Below are positions 8,343 to 16,978 of a stretch of 64,000 nt of DNA, one piece after another. A model generated the notes under the pieces. The model had not been told where the DNA came from, did not search any database, and saw only the letters and a list, made by a program, of their open reading frames with translations. The translations under genes were made by a program, and so were the position numbers. The stretch's first letter is position 1, and each line of letters begins with the position of its first letter. Origin of the DNA: Thermocatellispora tengchongensis (GTDB lineage Bacteria; Actinomycetota; Actinomycetes; Streptosporangiales; Streptosporangiaceae); assembly GCF_014202315.1 (NCBI RefSeq), contig NZ_JACHGN010000032.1, positions 41,093-105,092 of the forward strand, in the 5' to 3' direction.

Positions 8343-8918
8343 CTACACCACCGCGCCGTCGTCCCACCCCGAGTCGTTCGGCGGCCCGTCGCCCATGCGC
8401 ACGACCAGGGCCACGAACCCGCCGATGAACGCCGCCACCGCCGCGAACAGCGCCCACCCCTGCATGTGCCAGTCCAGCAGCGCGGCCAGCAGCAGGTAGG
8501 CGGGACCGCCGAACAGCGCCAGCCACGCGATCTTGGTCGAGGTGTCGGCCTTGGGCAGCGGAGGCGGCGGCGGGGGCACGTAGTGGTCGTCGTCGTCGGC
8601 CGCCTCGGCGTCGCGCGCCCGCTCGTCGCCGGCGAACGCGTCGTCGTCCTCGGGCGGGGCGTCGCGCCCGTCGCGCCCGTCGCGCCCGTCGCGCACACCG
8701 CGGCCGTCGTCGCCGAAGGGCGGCGCCTGGGCATCGTCGCCGAAGGGCGGCGCCTGGGCGTCGTCGTCGGGCCGCTTGACCACCCTGCGGGCGGGCTCGG
8801 CCGGGAGGTTCTCGCTGTCCGGCCATGGCTGATCGCCCGAGGCGGTCGTCTCGGCTGGCTCGTTGAAAGAGGCGACGATCTGACGCCAGACCTCGTCCTC
8901 GTCACTCTGGGGTGTCAC
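8343..8918 (-). CDS. Hypothetical protein with acidic repeat-rich N-terminus and two C-terminal membrane helices
   Basis: A 191-residue protein. It begins with DEDEVWRQIVASFNEP, then an acidic disordered part with two exact copies of DDAQAPPFG and a DGRDGRDGRD run, then YVPPPPPPLPK, followed by two membrane helices (about 130-150 and 156-176). This layout is familiar from short actinobacterial membrane proteins of unknown role. The GTG at 8918 is the first possible start, because an in-frame TAA (8919-8921) lies directly before it. Upstream of that TAA are an ATG (8939-8937) and a strong GGGAGGAAAGG site. The original start may have been lost to a nonsense change. Confidence 0.7.
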   Translation of the reverse strand: MTPQSDEDEVWRQIVASFNEPAETTASGDQPWPDSENLPAEPARRVVKRPDDDAQAPPFGDDAQAPPFGDDGRGVRDGRDGRDGRDAPPEDDDAFAGDERARDAEAADDDDHYVPPPPPPLPKADTSTKIAWLALFGGPAYLLLAALLDWHMQGWALFAAVAAFIGGFVALVVRMGDGPPNDSGWDDGAVV

Positions 8919-8939
8919 TTAGCTGGGCCTGTTGGTCAT
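8919..8939 (-). other. Six-codon mini-ORF abutting the GTG start of the next gene
   Basis: Reading on the minus strand, ATG ACC AAC AGG CCC AGC TAA is followed at once by the GTG of the membrane protein gene, in the same frame. A strong ribosome binding site precedes this ATG. It may be a leader peptide or the cut-off original N-terminus. Confidence 0.45.
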
Positions 8940-8985
8940 CGGCCGGTGCCTTTCCTCCCGGGACCGCGCATCCCCCGTCCGGCGA

Positions 8986-9750
8986 TCAGTCCCTCTGTAA
9001 GGGTACCGAGGCGTGCGTCCTGATGAACTCCAGGCTCCCCGCGAAGATCTGATCGGCATCATTGTCAAGGGTCGCGACATGGAAGCTGTTGGTCAACTCG
9101 ACGACGGTGAGGTTGCCGCCGTTCAGCCGCTCGCGCAGGATGCGCACGCTGGTCGGCTTCACCACGTGGTCGTCGCGGCTGTGGTAGACGAGTATCGGCT
9201 GGGTGATCTTGTCCAGCTCGCCCTGGACCAGCGACCACAGCCGGGGCAGCGTGGCCGCGGCCTTGACCGGCGTACGCGAGTAGCCCAGCTCGGCCACGCC
9301 CTCCTTCTTGATGTCCCCGGCCACGCCGGGCACCGAGGCGACGAACAGCTTGAGCACCGGCGCCAGCGCCAGCAGCGGCACGTCGTTGGCGATCGACGGG
9401 TTGACCACCACGATCCCGCGCACCGCGTCGCCGTGCACCTGGGCCAGCCGCAGCGCCATGCACCCGCCCAGCGACAGCCCGGCGACGAACACCTCGGCGC
9501 ACCGGCCGCGCAGGTCGGCCAGGGCCTTGTCCAGCTCGGCGTACCAGTCCTGCCAGCGGGTGCGGGCCATCTCCCGCCAGGTCGTCCCGTGGCCGGGCAG
9601 CCGGGGCAGCACCACGCTCAGCCCCGCCGCGGCCAGCGCCTCGCCCCACGGGCGCAGCGACTGCGGCGTCCCGGTGAAGCCGTGGCACAGGAGCACGCCG
9701 ACCTCCCCGCCGTCGTGGCGATAGGGCTCCGCGCCAGGAAGTACCGGCAT
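8986..9750 (-). CDS. Alpha/beta hydrolase, carboxylesterase/monoacylglycerol-lipase type
   Basis: A 254-residue serine hydrolase that cleaves carboxylic or acylglycerol esters. Visible are the oxyanion motif HGFTG near residue 25, the nucleophile elbow GLSLGG (Ser near 98), the acid in HSRDDHVV near 198 and the catalytic His in SFHVATLD near 228. The layout matches the Est30/monoacylglycerol lipase family (about 250 aa). There is no signal peptide. The ATG at 9750 has GGGAGGAGG upstream. It diverges from the acyltransferase gene, so a role in lipid turnover is plausible but inferred. Confidence 0.88.
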   Translation of the reverse strand: MPVLPGAEPYRHDGGEVGVLLCHGFTGTPQSLRPWGEALAAAGLSVVLPRLPGHGTTWREMARTRWQDWYAELDKALADLRGRCAEVFVAGLSLGGCMALRLAQVHGDAVRGIVVVNPSIANDVPLLALAPVLKLFVASVPGVAGDIKKEGVAELGYSRTPVKAAATLPRLWSLVQGELDKITQPILVYHSRDDHVVKPTSVRILRERLNGGNLTVVELTNSFHVATLDNDADQIFAGSLEFIRTHASVPLQRD

Positions 9751-9948
9751 CGCACTCCTCCTCCCGCCGTCACCGCCGGCACGGCCCTCGGCCAACCGGC
9801 GGCACGCCCGATCGTCGCACGCGACCACAAGGGTTGGCGAGGGGGCGTGCCGGAGGAATCACTGGGTATATGCCCCGTTTGTCGCGTGCTGGATCAGCCC
9901 GGAAAATGGGAAGATAACGCTGGCTCCACAGACCGACGCCGAGAAGAG

Positions 9949-10665
9949 GTGCCCGAGTTGTTCTACTGGGTGGTCAAAGCCATCTTGGCGCCGCTGATCC
10001 ACCTCTTCTTCCGGCCCTGGCAGGAGGGTGTGGAGAACATCCCGAGAGAGGGCCCGGTCATCCTCGCCGGCAACCACCTCTCCTTCGCCGACCACTTCAT
10101 CGGCGCCCTGCACGTCCCCCGCAAGGTCATCTCCCTGGGCAAGGCCGAGTACTTCACCGGCCGCGGCATCAAGGGCCTGATCAGCCGGATCTTCTTCACC
10201 GGCGTCGGCACCGTCCCCATCGACCGCTCCGGCGGCAAGGCCAGCGAGGCCGCCCTGCGCACGGGCCTGCGCATCCTGCGCGGCGGCCACGTCCTGGGCA
10301 TCTACCCCGAGGGCACCCGCTCCCCCGACGGCCGCCTCTACAAGGGCAAGACCGGTGTCGCCCGCCTCGCCCTCGAATCCCGCGCCCCCGTGATCCCCTG
10401 GGCCATGATCGGCACCTTCGAGATGATGCCCCCCGGCCGCGTCTTCCCCCGCTTCGGCGTCCGCACCGGGGTCCGTTTCGGCAAGCCGCTCGACTTCTCC
10501 CGCTACTACGGCATGGAGGACGACCGCCTGGTCCTGCGCGCGGTCACCGACGAGATCATGTACGCCCTGATGGAGCTGTCCGGTCAGGAGTACGTCGACA
10601 AGTACGCCGCCAGCGCCAAGGTCGAGATGATCAGAGCGGCCCGCGCCGGTTCCGGCGACGACTGA
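9949..10665 (+). CDS. 1-acyl-sn-glycerol-3-phosphate acyltransferase (PlsC-like)
   Basis: Transfers an acyl chain to lysophosphatidic acid or a related acceptor at the membrane. The HX4D motif is in GNHLSFADHF near residue 46, the substrate-binding motif YPEGTRSPDG near 117, and a central GTVPIDR motif near 88, as in the PlsC family. Length about 238 residues. Two starts are possible: the GTG at 9949 used here, and a TTG at 9958 that has the better Shine-Dalgarno (GAGGTG, 6 nt spacing). A long frame continues upstream but has no coding character. Confidence 0.9.
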   Translation: MPELFYWVVKAILAPLIHLFFRPWQEGVENIPREGPVILAGNHLSFADHFIGALHVPRKVISLGKAEYFTGRGIKGLISRIFFTGVGTVPIDRSGGKASEAALRTGLRILRGGHVLGIYPEGTRSPDGRLYKGKTGVARLALESRAPVIPWAMIGTFEMMPPGRVFPRFGVRTGVRFGKPLDFSRYYGMEDDRLVLRAVTDEIMYALMELSGQEYVDKYAASAKVEMIRAARAGSGDD

Positions 10666-10735
10666 CGGTCGATCTTTTCGTGATCTCCGCCTGCGAGGAT
10701 TCCCGGGCCGCCTGACCGACACCGGGAGGACACTC

Positions 10736-11564
10736 GTGGCCCGACGATGGGGCGCCGTCATGGCGCTCGTGCTCGCGATCCCGCTCATGGCGGGCACGGG
10801 CACGGCGGCCCGCGCGGAGACGGCGGCCGAGGGGCCCGTGGCCGCGCTGAAGCGGGCCCTGGTCGAGGGGGAACGGCATCCGCTTCTCCGGCACCCACTC
10901 GTCCCGGTCGGTGGACACTCCCGCCTCGCAGTGGGTGACCAGCAGGGAGTTCGGGCGGGTGGCCTTCGGGCCGGGCCGGATCGCCGCCACCGACTGGACC
11001 TCCGAGTGGAAACCGGCGAAGAAGAGGACGACGCGCGTCCGGTGGCTCACCTTCCCCGGCGAGGTCTACGTCCACGGCCTGTTCGAAGAGACCGGTGAGT
11101 GGCTGCGCAGCGCGAGCACGGACCGGCCCCGGTTCACCGCCGGGCACATCGACGTGCTCGACCCCGCCGTCCTGAAGGCGGTGCTCGCCACCACCACGAC
11201 CACGCGGCCGGTTCCGGGCGGCCTCACCCGCCACGACGGCGTGATCACCGTGGGCGCGCTGTACGAACTGGACCCCTCGCTGCGGCTCGGCATCGATCTG
11301 AAGCCGAACCGCGCGGAGCGGAAGATCAAGATCGCCTGGAGGCTGTGGTTCGGGAAGGACCGGCTCGTCCGGCGCGTCCGCGCCACCTGGACCGAGCCGG
11401 TGGACCGGAAGATCCCGGACCAGTCCCATCGCGTGGACCTGAGGGTGACCGGCTGGGGCGGCAAGGTCGAGATCACCCGCCCTCCGGCGGACCTGGTGCG
11501 AGAGGCGGACGAGAACGGAGTCGCGCCGCGGGAGCTCCCGGTCCCGCTGCATCCCGTCCGCTGA
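10736..11564 (+). pseudogene. Frameshifted gene for a secreted protein of unknown function
   Basis: The GTG at 10736 has GGGAGGA 7 nt upstream and opens a good signal peptide ending near TAARA. The frame is then lost at a run of five G (10867-10871). Removing one G joins it to the downstream frame, reading VEGNGIRFSGTHSSRSVDTP and on to TGA 11562-11564. The restored protein has about 275 residues, with a beta-rich mature part that faintly recalls LolA/LppX-like lipoprotein carriers. That likeness is weak. Either a real frameshift or a homopolymer error explains the break; codon use downstream is still normal, which favours a recent event or a sequencing error. Confidence 0.7.
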
Positions 11565-12046
11565 CAGGCCGCCCGGGTCGCGCCTCACCGGGTGCCCGCC
11601 GGGGGCGTGGGGGAAAGTTCCGTAGATCGTGACATTTTCCGCCGAACATCCCGGCACAGGCGGGCATCTAACCCCCCGAGACCGCCCGCCAGGCGCCCGG
11701 TGATCGGAGGTGGAAGTGGACGTGACGTGGTCGCGCCCGCTTGGGATGCCGGGGTTGCCGCCCTGTGGCCGTGAGGTTCACGTGGCGCTCCCCACGGCGG
11801 CGGCTCTTGGAACGATCCGATCCGGAGTGAACCAGGGAGCACTCGTCGACGGCGGTGAGGCGACCGCCGTGACCCGGGTCCGGGCAGGGATCGACCACCT
11901 GGCGCCGTGCCGCGTCTCCGGCGACGGCCTTCCGCCCGCCCGGCGAGTGCGGCCCGCACCCGTCTCGCCGCAGGGCACCCCGGCCCCGTGCCGGCCCCAC
12001 GCGGCGTGACCCACGCCGTCCTCTCCCCATCTCCCCAAGGAGCACG
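11565..12046 (+). other. Long non-coding leader upstream of the cation:proton antiporter
   Basis: This 482-bp stretch has no convincing gene: a small frame at 11710-12009 has poor third-position GC. It contains a perfect hairpin, ACGGCGGT (11849-11856) with ACCGCCGT (11863-11870), and other short dyads. GGAGTGAACC (11824-11833) and a later GGGCAGGGATC recall pieces of the ydaO (c-di-AMP) riboswitch, but the conserved GCTAAC core is not seen. A structured RNA leader is possible and unproven. AAGGAG before the antiporter ATG is the ribosome binding site. Confidence 0.4.
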
Positions 12047-13393
12047 ATGCTTCCGTCCTTGGCCGCTCCCATAGCGCCCATCGCCCACCATGATCTCCTG
12101 GTCTTCCTGCTGCAGGTCGGGCTGCTGCTCATGCTCGCCGTCGGGCTGGGCCGCCTGGCCATGCGCTTCGGCATGCCCGCCGTGGTCGGCGAGCTGTTCG
12201 TGGGCGTGATCCTCGGCCCGTCCTTCCTGGCCTGGGCAGCCCCGGGCCTGCACACCTGGCTGTTCCCCGCCAGCCCCGAGCAGTACCACCTGCTGGACGC
12301 CGTCGGCCAGATCGGCGTGCTGCTGCTGGTCGGCCTGACCGGCATGCACATGGACATGAGCCTGGTCCGGCGCCGCGGCGGCACCGCCGCCGGCGTCAGC
12401 ATCGGCGGCCTGGTCATCCCGCTCGGCCTGGGCATCGCCGCCGGCTTCCTGCTGCCCAAGGCCCTCATCCCCGAGGGCACCGACACCACCGTCTTCGCCC
12501 TGTTCCTGGGCGTCGCCATGTGCGTCAGCGCCATCCCGGTCATCGCAAAGACCCTGATGGACATGAAGCTCATCCACCGCAACATCGGCCAGCTCACCCT
12601 GACCGCCGGCATGCTGGATGACGCCTTCGGCTGGTTCATGCTCTCCATCGTCAGCGCCATGGCGGTCAACGCGGTCTCCGCGGGAACCGTGTTCACCTCG
12701 CTGGCCTACCTGGCCGCCATCATCGTCTTCGCCCTCACCATCGGCCGGCCGATCGTGCGCGGGGCGCTGCGCCTGACCGCCCGCTCCGAGGAGCCCGGCC
12801 CGACGGTGGCCACCGCGGCGGTGCTGATCCTGCTGGCCTCGGCCGGCACCCACGCGCTCGGGCTGGAGGCGGTCTTCGGCGCGTTCGTCTGCGGCATCCT
12901 GATCGGCACCGCGGGCAAGGTCGATCCGTCCCGGCTGGCGCCGCTGCGCACGGTGGTGCTGTCCGGCTTCGCGCCGATCTTCTTCGCCACGGCCGGGCTG
13001 CGCATGGACCTCACCGCGCTGGTGCGCCCGGAGGTCCTGCTGGCCGGTCTGGCGGTGCTGGCCATCGCGATCATCGGCAAGTTCCTGGGCGCGTACGCCG
13101 GTGCGCGGCTGAGCCGGCTGAACCGCTGGGAGGCGCTGGCGCTGGGCGCCGGGCTGAACGCCCGCGGCGTGATCGAGGTCGTGGTGGCCATGGTCGGGCT
13201 CCGGCTGGGCATCCTGAGCGTCGAGGCGTACACGATCGTGGTGCTGGTGGCGATCGTGACCTCGCTGATGGCCCCGCCGATCCTGCGCATGGCCATGACC
13301 CGGGTCGAGCAGACCGCGGAGGAGGAGATCCGCGAGAACGAGCAGCGCGCCTGGACCCGCCAGCCCGCCGGCGGGCCCGAGCCGATCCTGTGA
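12047..13393 (+). CDS. Monovalent cation:proton antiporter (CPA2/KefB type)
   Basis: A 448-residue polytopic membrane protein that exchanges Na+ or K+ for protons. About 12-13 hydrophobic segments span the protein, with typical CPA2 features: GLGRLAMRFGMPAVVGELFVG near the N-terminus, LDDAFGWFMLS (the DD/ND ion-binding region) near 190, and LNARGVIEVVVA near 370. There is no C-terminal TrkA/RCK nucleotide-binding domain; only about 30 polar residues follow the last helix. It has its own long leader and ends one base from the convergent surface-protein gene. Ion preference is not decided by the sequence. Confidence 0.9.
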   Translation: MLPSLAAPIAPIAHHDLLVFLLQVGLLLMLAVGLGRLAMRFGMPAVVGELFVGVILGPSFLAWAAPGLHTWLFPASPEQYHLLDAVGQIGVLLLVGLTGMHMDMSLVRRRGGTAAGVSIGGLVIPLGLGIAAGFLLPKALIPEGTDTTVFALFLGVAMCVSAIPVIAKTLMDMKLIHRNIGQLTLTAGMLDDAFGWFMLSIVSAMAVNAVSAGTVFTSLAYLAAIIVFALTIGRPIVRGALRLTARSEEPGPTVATAAVLILLASAGTHALGLEAVFGAFVCGILIGTAGKVDPSRLAPLRTVVLSGFAPIFFATAGLRMDLTALVRPEVLLAGLAVLAIAIIGKFLGAYAGARLSRLNRWEALALGAGLNARGVIEVVVAMVGLRLGILSVEAYTIVVLVAIVTSLMAPPILRMAMTRVEQTAEEEIRENEQRAWTRQPAGGPEPIL

Positions 13394-13394
13394 C

Positions 13395-14138
13395 TCACCG
13401 GGCGAGGACGCGCACGTCGCCGCCGGTGCTCCTGGCCACGATGGTCCGGGAGCTGCGGCGCGAGTCGAGCTCGCAGCGCTCCTCGCCCTCCTCGCTCCTG
13501 GCCTTGATCGCATAGCTCGCCCGGGGGAGCGTCGTGGTCACGCGGCCGTCGCGGGAGCGCACGTCCACGTCGTCCGGCGGCTCGGCGAAGGAGAGGTTGA
13601 TCGGGCCGCCGTCGGCGCGGGCGTGCACCCTGGCCGACCTCAGGCGGTCGCCGACGATGACGTCGTCGTCGCCCAGCAGGCGCAGGGCCCCGGAGGTGCC
13701 GTACGCCCTGATGGGGCCGGAGGCCGCCACCTCCACGTCCTGGGTCAGGTCGTTGAGGGTCACCCCGTCGTCGTGGGAGTTGACCTTCAGGCGGACCCGG
13801 GGCGGGACCCGGATGTGGTAGCGGGCGCCGCAGTCGCCCAGGACGCCGGCGCACTCGGCGGTCAGGCGGAGGGTGCCGTCGCGCAGGGACCAGGAGCTCT
13901 GGTCCGGCTCGGCGGCCTTGCCGCGCAGCCAGCGGTCCACCTTCACGGTGTCGCCGGTGCCGGGCAGGATGCGCAGACCGCCCAGTGAGGACGTGATGGT
14001 CAGCTCGGCGCCGCTGTACGCGAAGGACCGGGCGGCGTGCGCCTCCTCCGCCTCCAGCTCGATCGCGCACGCCGTCGCCGTGGCCGCGAGCGCCGACAGT
14101 GCCGCCAGCGCCGTCGTGGTCGCCAGGAATCGCCTCAT
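13395..14138 (-). CDS. DUF4097-like secreted beta-rich protein
   Basis: A 247-residue exported protein. Residues 1-23 form a signal sequence ending before Cys24 (ATATAC); the match to the lipobox is loose, so both Sec export and lipoprotein anchoring are possible. The rest shows the DUF4097 pattern: short beta strands with repeated DG, GG and SRDGRV turns. Function is unknown; relatives are often extracytoplasmic partners of envelope regulators. It is convergent with the antiporter and lies 85 bp downstream of the LacI regulator on the same strand. Confidence 0.7.
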   Translation of the reverse strand: MRRFLATTTALAALSALAATATACAIELEAEEAHAARSFAYSGAELTITSSLGGLRILPGTGDTVKVDRWLRGKAAEPDQSSWSLRDGTLRLTAECAGVLGDCGARYHIRVPPRVRLKVNSHDDGVTLNDLTQDVEVAASGPIRAYGTSGALRLLGDDDVIVGDRLRSARVHARADGGPINLSFAEPPDDVDVRSRDGRVTTTLPRASYAIKARSEEGEERCELDSRRSSRTIVARSTGGDVRVLAR

Positions 14139-14223
14139 GACGCGATCGTCGTGCCTGGCGGCGCCGGCGGCATCGGTCGTATGGCCGAGGCCGCTTCGTT
14201 CGTTCGGGTGGTTCGGTGGCTCG

Positions 14224-15228
14224 CTAGTTCCGGGTGCTCTCGCGCACGATCAGCTCGGGCTGGAACATGATCTGCTGGTGCGCGTGGCTGCCCGGGTTGT
14301 CGCACTCGTCGAGCAGGAGTTCGGTGGCGACCTGCCCCAGCCGGTGGGTGGGCTGGCGGATGGAGGTCAGCGTCACCGCCGACGCCGAGGCGAAGTCGAT
14401 GTCGTCGTAGCCGACCAGGGCCACGTCGTCTGGCACCCGTACGCCCGCGTGCATCAGGCCCCGCAGCACGCCCAGGGCCAGCAGGTCGTTGGCGCAGAAG
14501 ACGGCGTCGGGCAGCCCCTCGGCCAGCAGCTTCTCGGCGGCCTGCTGCCCGGCCCGCGCCGTCATGGCCGTCATCGGCACCTCCACCAGCGAGGCGGGAT
14601 CGCGCCCCGCGGCGGCCAGCGCCCGCTCGGCCCCCTGACGGCGGTCGGCGCACTGCCGGATGCTGGTCGGCCCCGTCACGTACGCCACCCGCTCGGCCCC
14701 GCCCTCGATGAGGTGCGCGACGGCCATCGCCCCGCCCGTCACGTCGTTGACCGCCACCGAGCACTGGTCGGGACGGGTGGCCGGATGGTCCACGAACACG
14801 ACGTTGATACCCCGCTCCTTGATCCGGTCAAGGCGGGCCTGGTCCTCGTCGGACGGGGTGATGAGCACCCCCCGAACCCGTTGCTCGGCGAAGACGAGCA
14901 GGTTACGCTGCTCCTTCATCCGATCGCCCGAGGAGTTGCCGAGGATGACCGCATACCCCCGGTCGCTCGCCACGTCCTCGACCCCCGCGGCGACGTCGGT
15001 GAAGAAGGGGTTGCCGATGTCGATCACCGAAAGGCCGATCGTACGGCTGTGCCCGGCCCGCAGGCTGGACGCCGACCCGTGCCGCACGAACCCCAGCTCA
15101 CTGATCGCCCGCTCGACCCGCGTCCGAGTGGAGGCCGCGACCTTCTCGGGCCGGTTCAACACATTGGACACCGTCCCGGGGGAGACGCCCGCCCGAGCGG
15201 CCACGTCTTTGATGCTCACCGAGCCCAT
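14224..15228 (-). CDS. LacI-family regulator of the L-rhamnose genes
   Basis: A 334-residue repressor. The HTH is at residues 4-24 (SIKDVAARAGVSPGTVSNVLN) with the hinge helix ending near 60, followed by a periplasmic-binding-protein-like effector domain (65-334). It faces the rhamnose catabolic genes across 1.4 kb. Operators with a CG-centred AAAACGTTTT core, typical of this family, lie at both rhamnose promoters and, less perfectly, over its own start. It therefore probably represses both operons and itself, with rhamnose or a derivative as inducer (inference). The ATG at 15228 has no ribosome binding site; TAATAA lies 6 nt upstream, so a leaderless mRNA is likely. Confidence 0.88.
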   Translation of the reverse strand: MGSVSIKDVAARAGVSPGTVSNVLNRPEKVAASTRTRVERAISELGFVRHGSASSLRAGHSRTIGLSVIDIGNPFFTDVAAGVEDVASDRGYAVILGNSSGDRMKEQRNLLVFAEQRVRGVLITPSDEDQARLDRIKERGINVVFVDHPATRPDQCSVAVNDVTGGAMAVAHLIEGGAERVAYVTGPTSIRQCADRRQGAERALAAAGRDPASLVEVPMTAMTARAGQQAAEKLLAEGLPDAVFCANDLLALGVLRGLMHAGVRVPDDVALVGYDDIDFASASAVTLTSIRQPTHRLGQVATELLLDECDNPGSHAHQQIMFQPELIVRESTRN

Positions 15229-15250
15229 GACAAATTATTAAAACGTATCA
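15229..15250 (-). promoter_or_regulatory. Autoregulatory operator over the start of the LacI gene
   Basis: On the minus strand TGATACGTTTTAA (15250-15238) matches 8 of 10 positions of the AAAACGTTTT operator. It overlaps a likely -10 element TAATAA (15240-15235), which ends 6 nt before the ATG. Binding here would block the repressor's own promoter. Confidence 0.65.
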
Positions 15251-16523
15251 AGCCGCAAAGTGCCACTTGTGCCGCGTTCTGACCCCCGCATGTCGCGAAA
15301 TAACCCGTAAATCGATTCAGTCAGACAAGCCACCCCTCTCCTCCACCGGCCTGCGCCTGCCGCCCGCGCCCTTGCGTCGGCGCTCCTCCCCGCCCCGCCC
15401 TCATGCGGCCCTCGCGCCGCATCCTTCCGGGCTCCCCCGGCCGGGCTCATCTCGCCCGCGCCTTCCGCGCCCATGGGGGAGGTGTCGAATGTCCGCTGGT
15501 CCGGGCACGGGCGCCTGGCGACGCCGTGCCACCTTCCGCCCCCGAGATCTTCCGCTCTGCGCCCTCTCGGCCATGCCCCTTTCGGCTCCCGCCCTCCCGC
15601 CGCCATCGAACCTCCACTCCTCGCAGTCGCACGTCCCACCCCGGGAAGTCCCGTCGCGCCCGCCTATCCACCGCCCGCCCCTTGCCCTTCGGTGGTCGGC
15701 AGGGCCGGGCGAGCTGCGCACGCCGGAGCGCCGCTCGCCGCGCGGCACCGGTGCCCCGCAAGGTCCGGCTCCACGCCTGCGGCGAACCCGAGCCCGGTGC
15801 CGACTTGGTCAACCGCCGCGCGGCGGAGGTGGCGGGCGGAGGTGGCGGGCGGCGGCACGGACGGCGAAGGCGCCGGCTGGGGTCCGCGTTGCGGGCAGGG
15901 CGCCGGGTGCGCCCCTCCTTGCGGGCAGGGCGCCGGGTGCGCCCCTCCTTGCCGCCTCATCCCGCCTCCACCCCTCGCCCATGCCCTCGCCGCTATCGCC
16001 CATCCCGCCTCCACCACCTCACCGCTGTCGCCCGTCTGGCCTGCGCCTGCCCCCTGTGCTCTTACAGCCGGCGTTCATCCGGCCTGTGCGCGTCGCCCGT
16101 GCCTTTGCGGCCGGTGTTCATCCGGTCTCCGCCTGCCGCCCGTGCCCCTCGCCGACCGGCCATCCTCCCCGCCCCGCCCTCTCCGCCGTGCTCATCCGGC
16201 CCTCGCGTCGCGTCCTTCCGAGCCCCATCCCGGTAAAGGGCCATCTCGCCCGCGCTTGCCCGCGCCCACGTGGGGAGTGTCGAGCGTGCGGCGGGCCGGG
16301 CGCGGGAAGGCCGAGGCCCGGGACGTGCGCCGGAAGCGGCGGGGGCGGTGCCCGGTCGTGCCTCCCCGCACACTCACTCTGCGCGCTCCTGATGCCCGCC
16401 GCCTGGGTGTGCGTGTTCGGGAGGAGAGGGCGGGAGGGCCACGTACGGGCAGAGGCCGGCGGCCGGGCCGGTCTCGGCCCGGGGAAGGGCCGCTGTCGTG
16501 GGGGTGGGGATGCGCACAGGGCA
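15251..16523. repeat. Repeat-rich, GC-rich non-coding stretch between the LacI gene and the rhamnose operon
   Basis: No gene is supported here: all frames are proline/arginine-rich without a start context or domain. It holds a perfect 30-bp tandem duplication (15889-15918 and 15919-15948). It also holds two diverged copies of a longer block, near 15400-15490 and 16190-16285, sharing the order CATCCTTCCG/CGTCCTTCCG, CATCTCGCCCGCGC, GCGCCCA and GTGTCGA. Related words recur near 59.6-59.9 kb. Confidence 0.55.
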
Positions 16524-16553
16524 TTGACACCCCGTGTGCGTCGGCCGTAGCGT
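16524..16553 (+). promoter_or_regulatory. Promoter of the rhamnose catabolic operon
   Basis: TTGACA (16524-16529), an 18-bp spacer and TAGCGT (16548-16553). The same elements with the same spacing precede the rhamnose transporter operon at 20362-20391. Confidence 0.75.
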
Positions 16554-16568
16554 CTGGAGGTAGGTTTG

Positions 16569-16582
16569 TTAAAACGTTTTTT
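16569..16582 (+). promoter_or_regulatory. LacI-family operator of the rhamnose catabolic operon
   Basis: The perfect 10-bp palindrome AAAACGTTTT (16571-16580) lies 17 bp after the -10 box, where bound repressor would block transcription. It matches the site at 20407-20416. Confidence 0.8.
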
Positions 16583-16612
16583 GTGGCCTCAGACGCTGAT
16601 CGTGGAGCTTTC

Positions 16613-16933
16613 GTGCGACGGGTGTGCTTCCTGCTGAAGGTCCGGGTCGATCGCCTGGACGAGTACCGCGAACGTCATGCCTCGGTGTGGCCCGAGATGC
16701 GTGAGGCGCTGCGGAAGGCGGGCTGGGGCAACTACTCGCTGTTCCTGCGCGAGGACGGCCTGCTGGTCGGCTATCTGGAGACCGAGGATCTGGACGCTGC
16801 GCGGGCCGCGATGGCCGAGACCGAGGTCAACGCTCGCTGGCAGGCGGAGATGGCGCCGTTCTTCGAAGATCTCGACGGCCGCCGCCCCGACGAGGGGTTC
16901 GTGCCCCTCGAAGAGATCTTCCACCTCGACTGA
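16613..16933 (+). CDS. rhaM: L-rhamnose mutarotase
   Basis: Interconverts alpha- and beta-L-rhamnopyranose so that the isomerase gets the right anomer. The 106-residue protein shows the family opening RVCFLLKVRVDRLDEYRERH with its conserved His, then VWPEM, NYSLFLREDGLLVGY and TEVNARWQAEMAPFF. The length is normal for RhaM/RhaU. I chose the GTG at 16613: GGAG lies 5 nt upstream and relatives start M-x-R-V-C-F. It is the first gene after the operator-controlled promoter, 45 bp before rhamnose isomerase. Confidence 0.93.
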   Translation: MRRVCFLLKVRVDRLDEYRERHASVWPEMREALRKAGWGNYSLFLREDGLLVGYLETEDLDAARAAMAETEVNARWQAEMAPFFEDLDGRRPDEGFVPLEEIFHLD

Positions 16934-16978
16934 CGAGCCCCCCGTTTCCCCCTCCACAAGAAGACGAATCAGGGATCG

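Noticed and set aside
11710..12009. Possible 99-residue small protein upstream of the antiporter
   Set aside because: Third-position GC is low for this genome and no domain is visible; a leader RNA fits better.
15267..16550. Several long frames in the 15.3-16.5 kb intergenic stretch
   Set aside because: Products are Pro/Ser/Arg-rich repeats in all frames on both strands, without start signals or homology; treated as repeat DNA.
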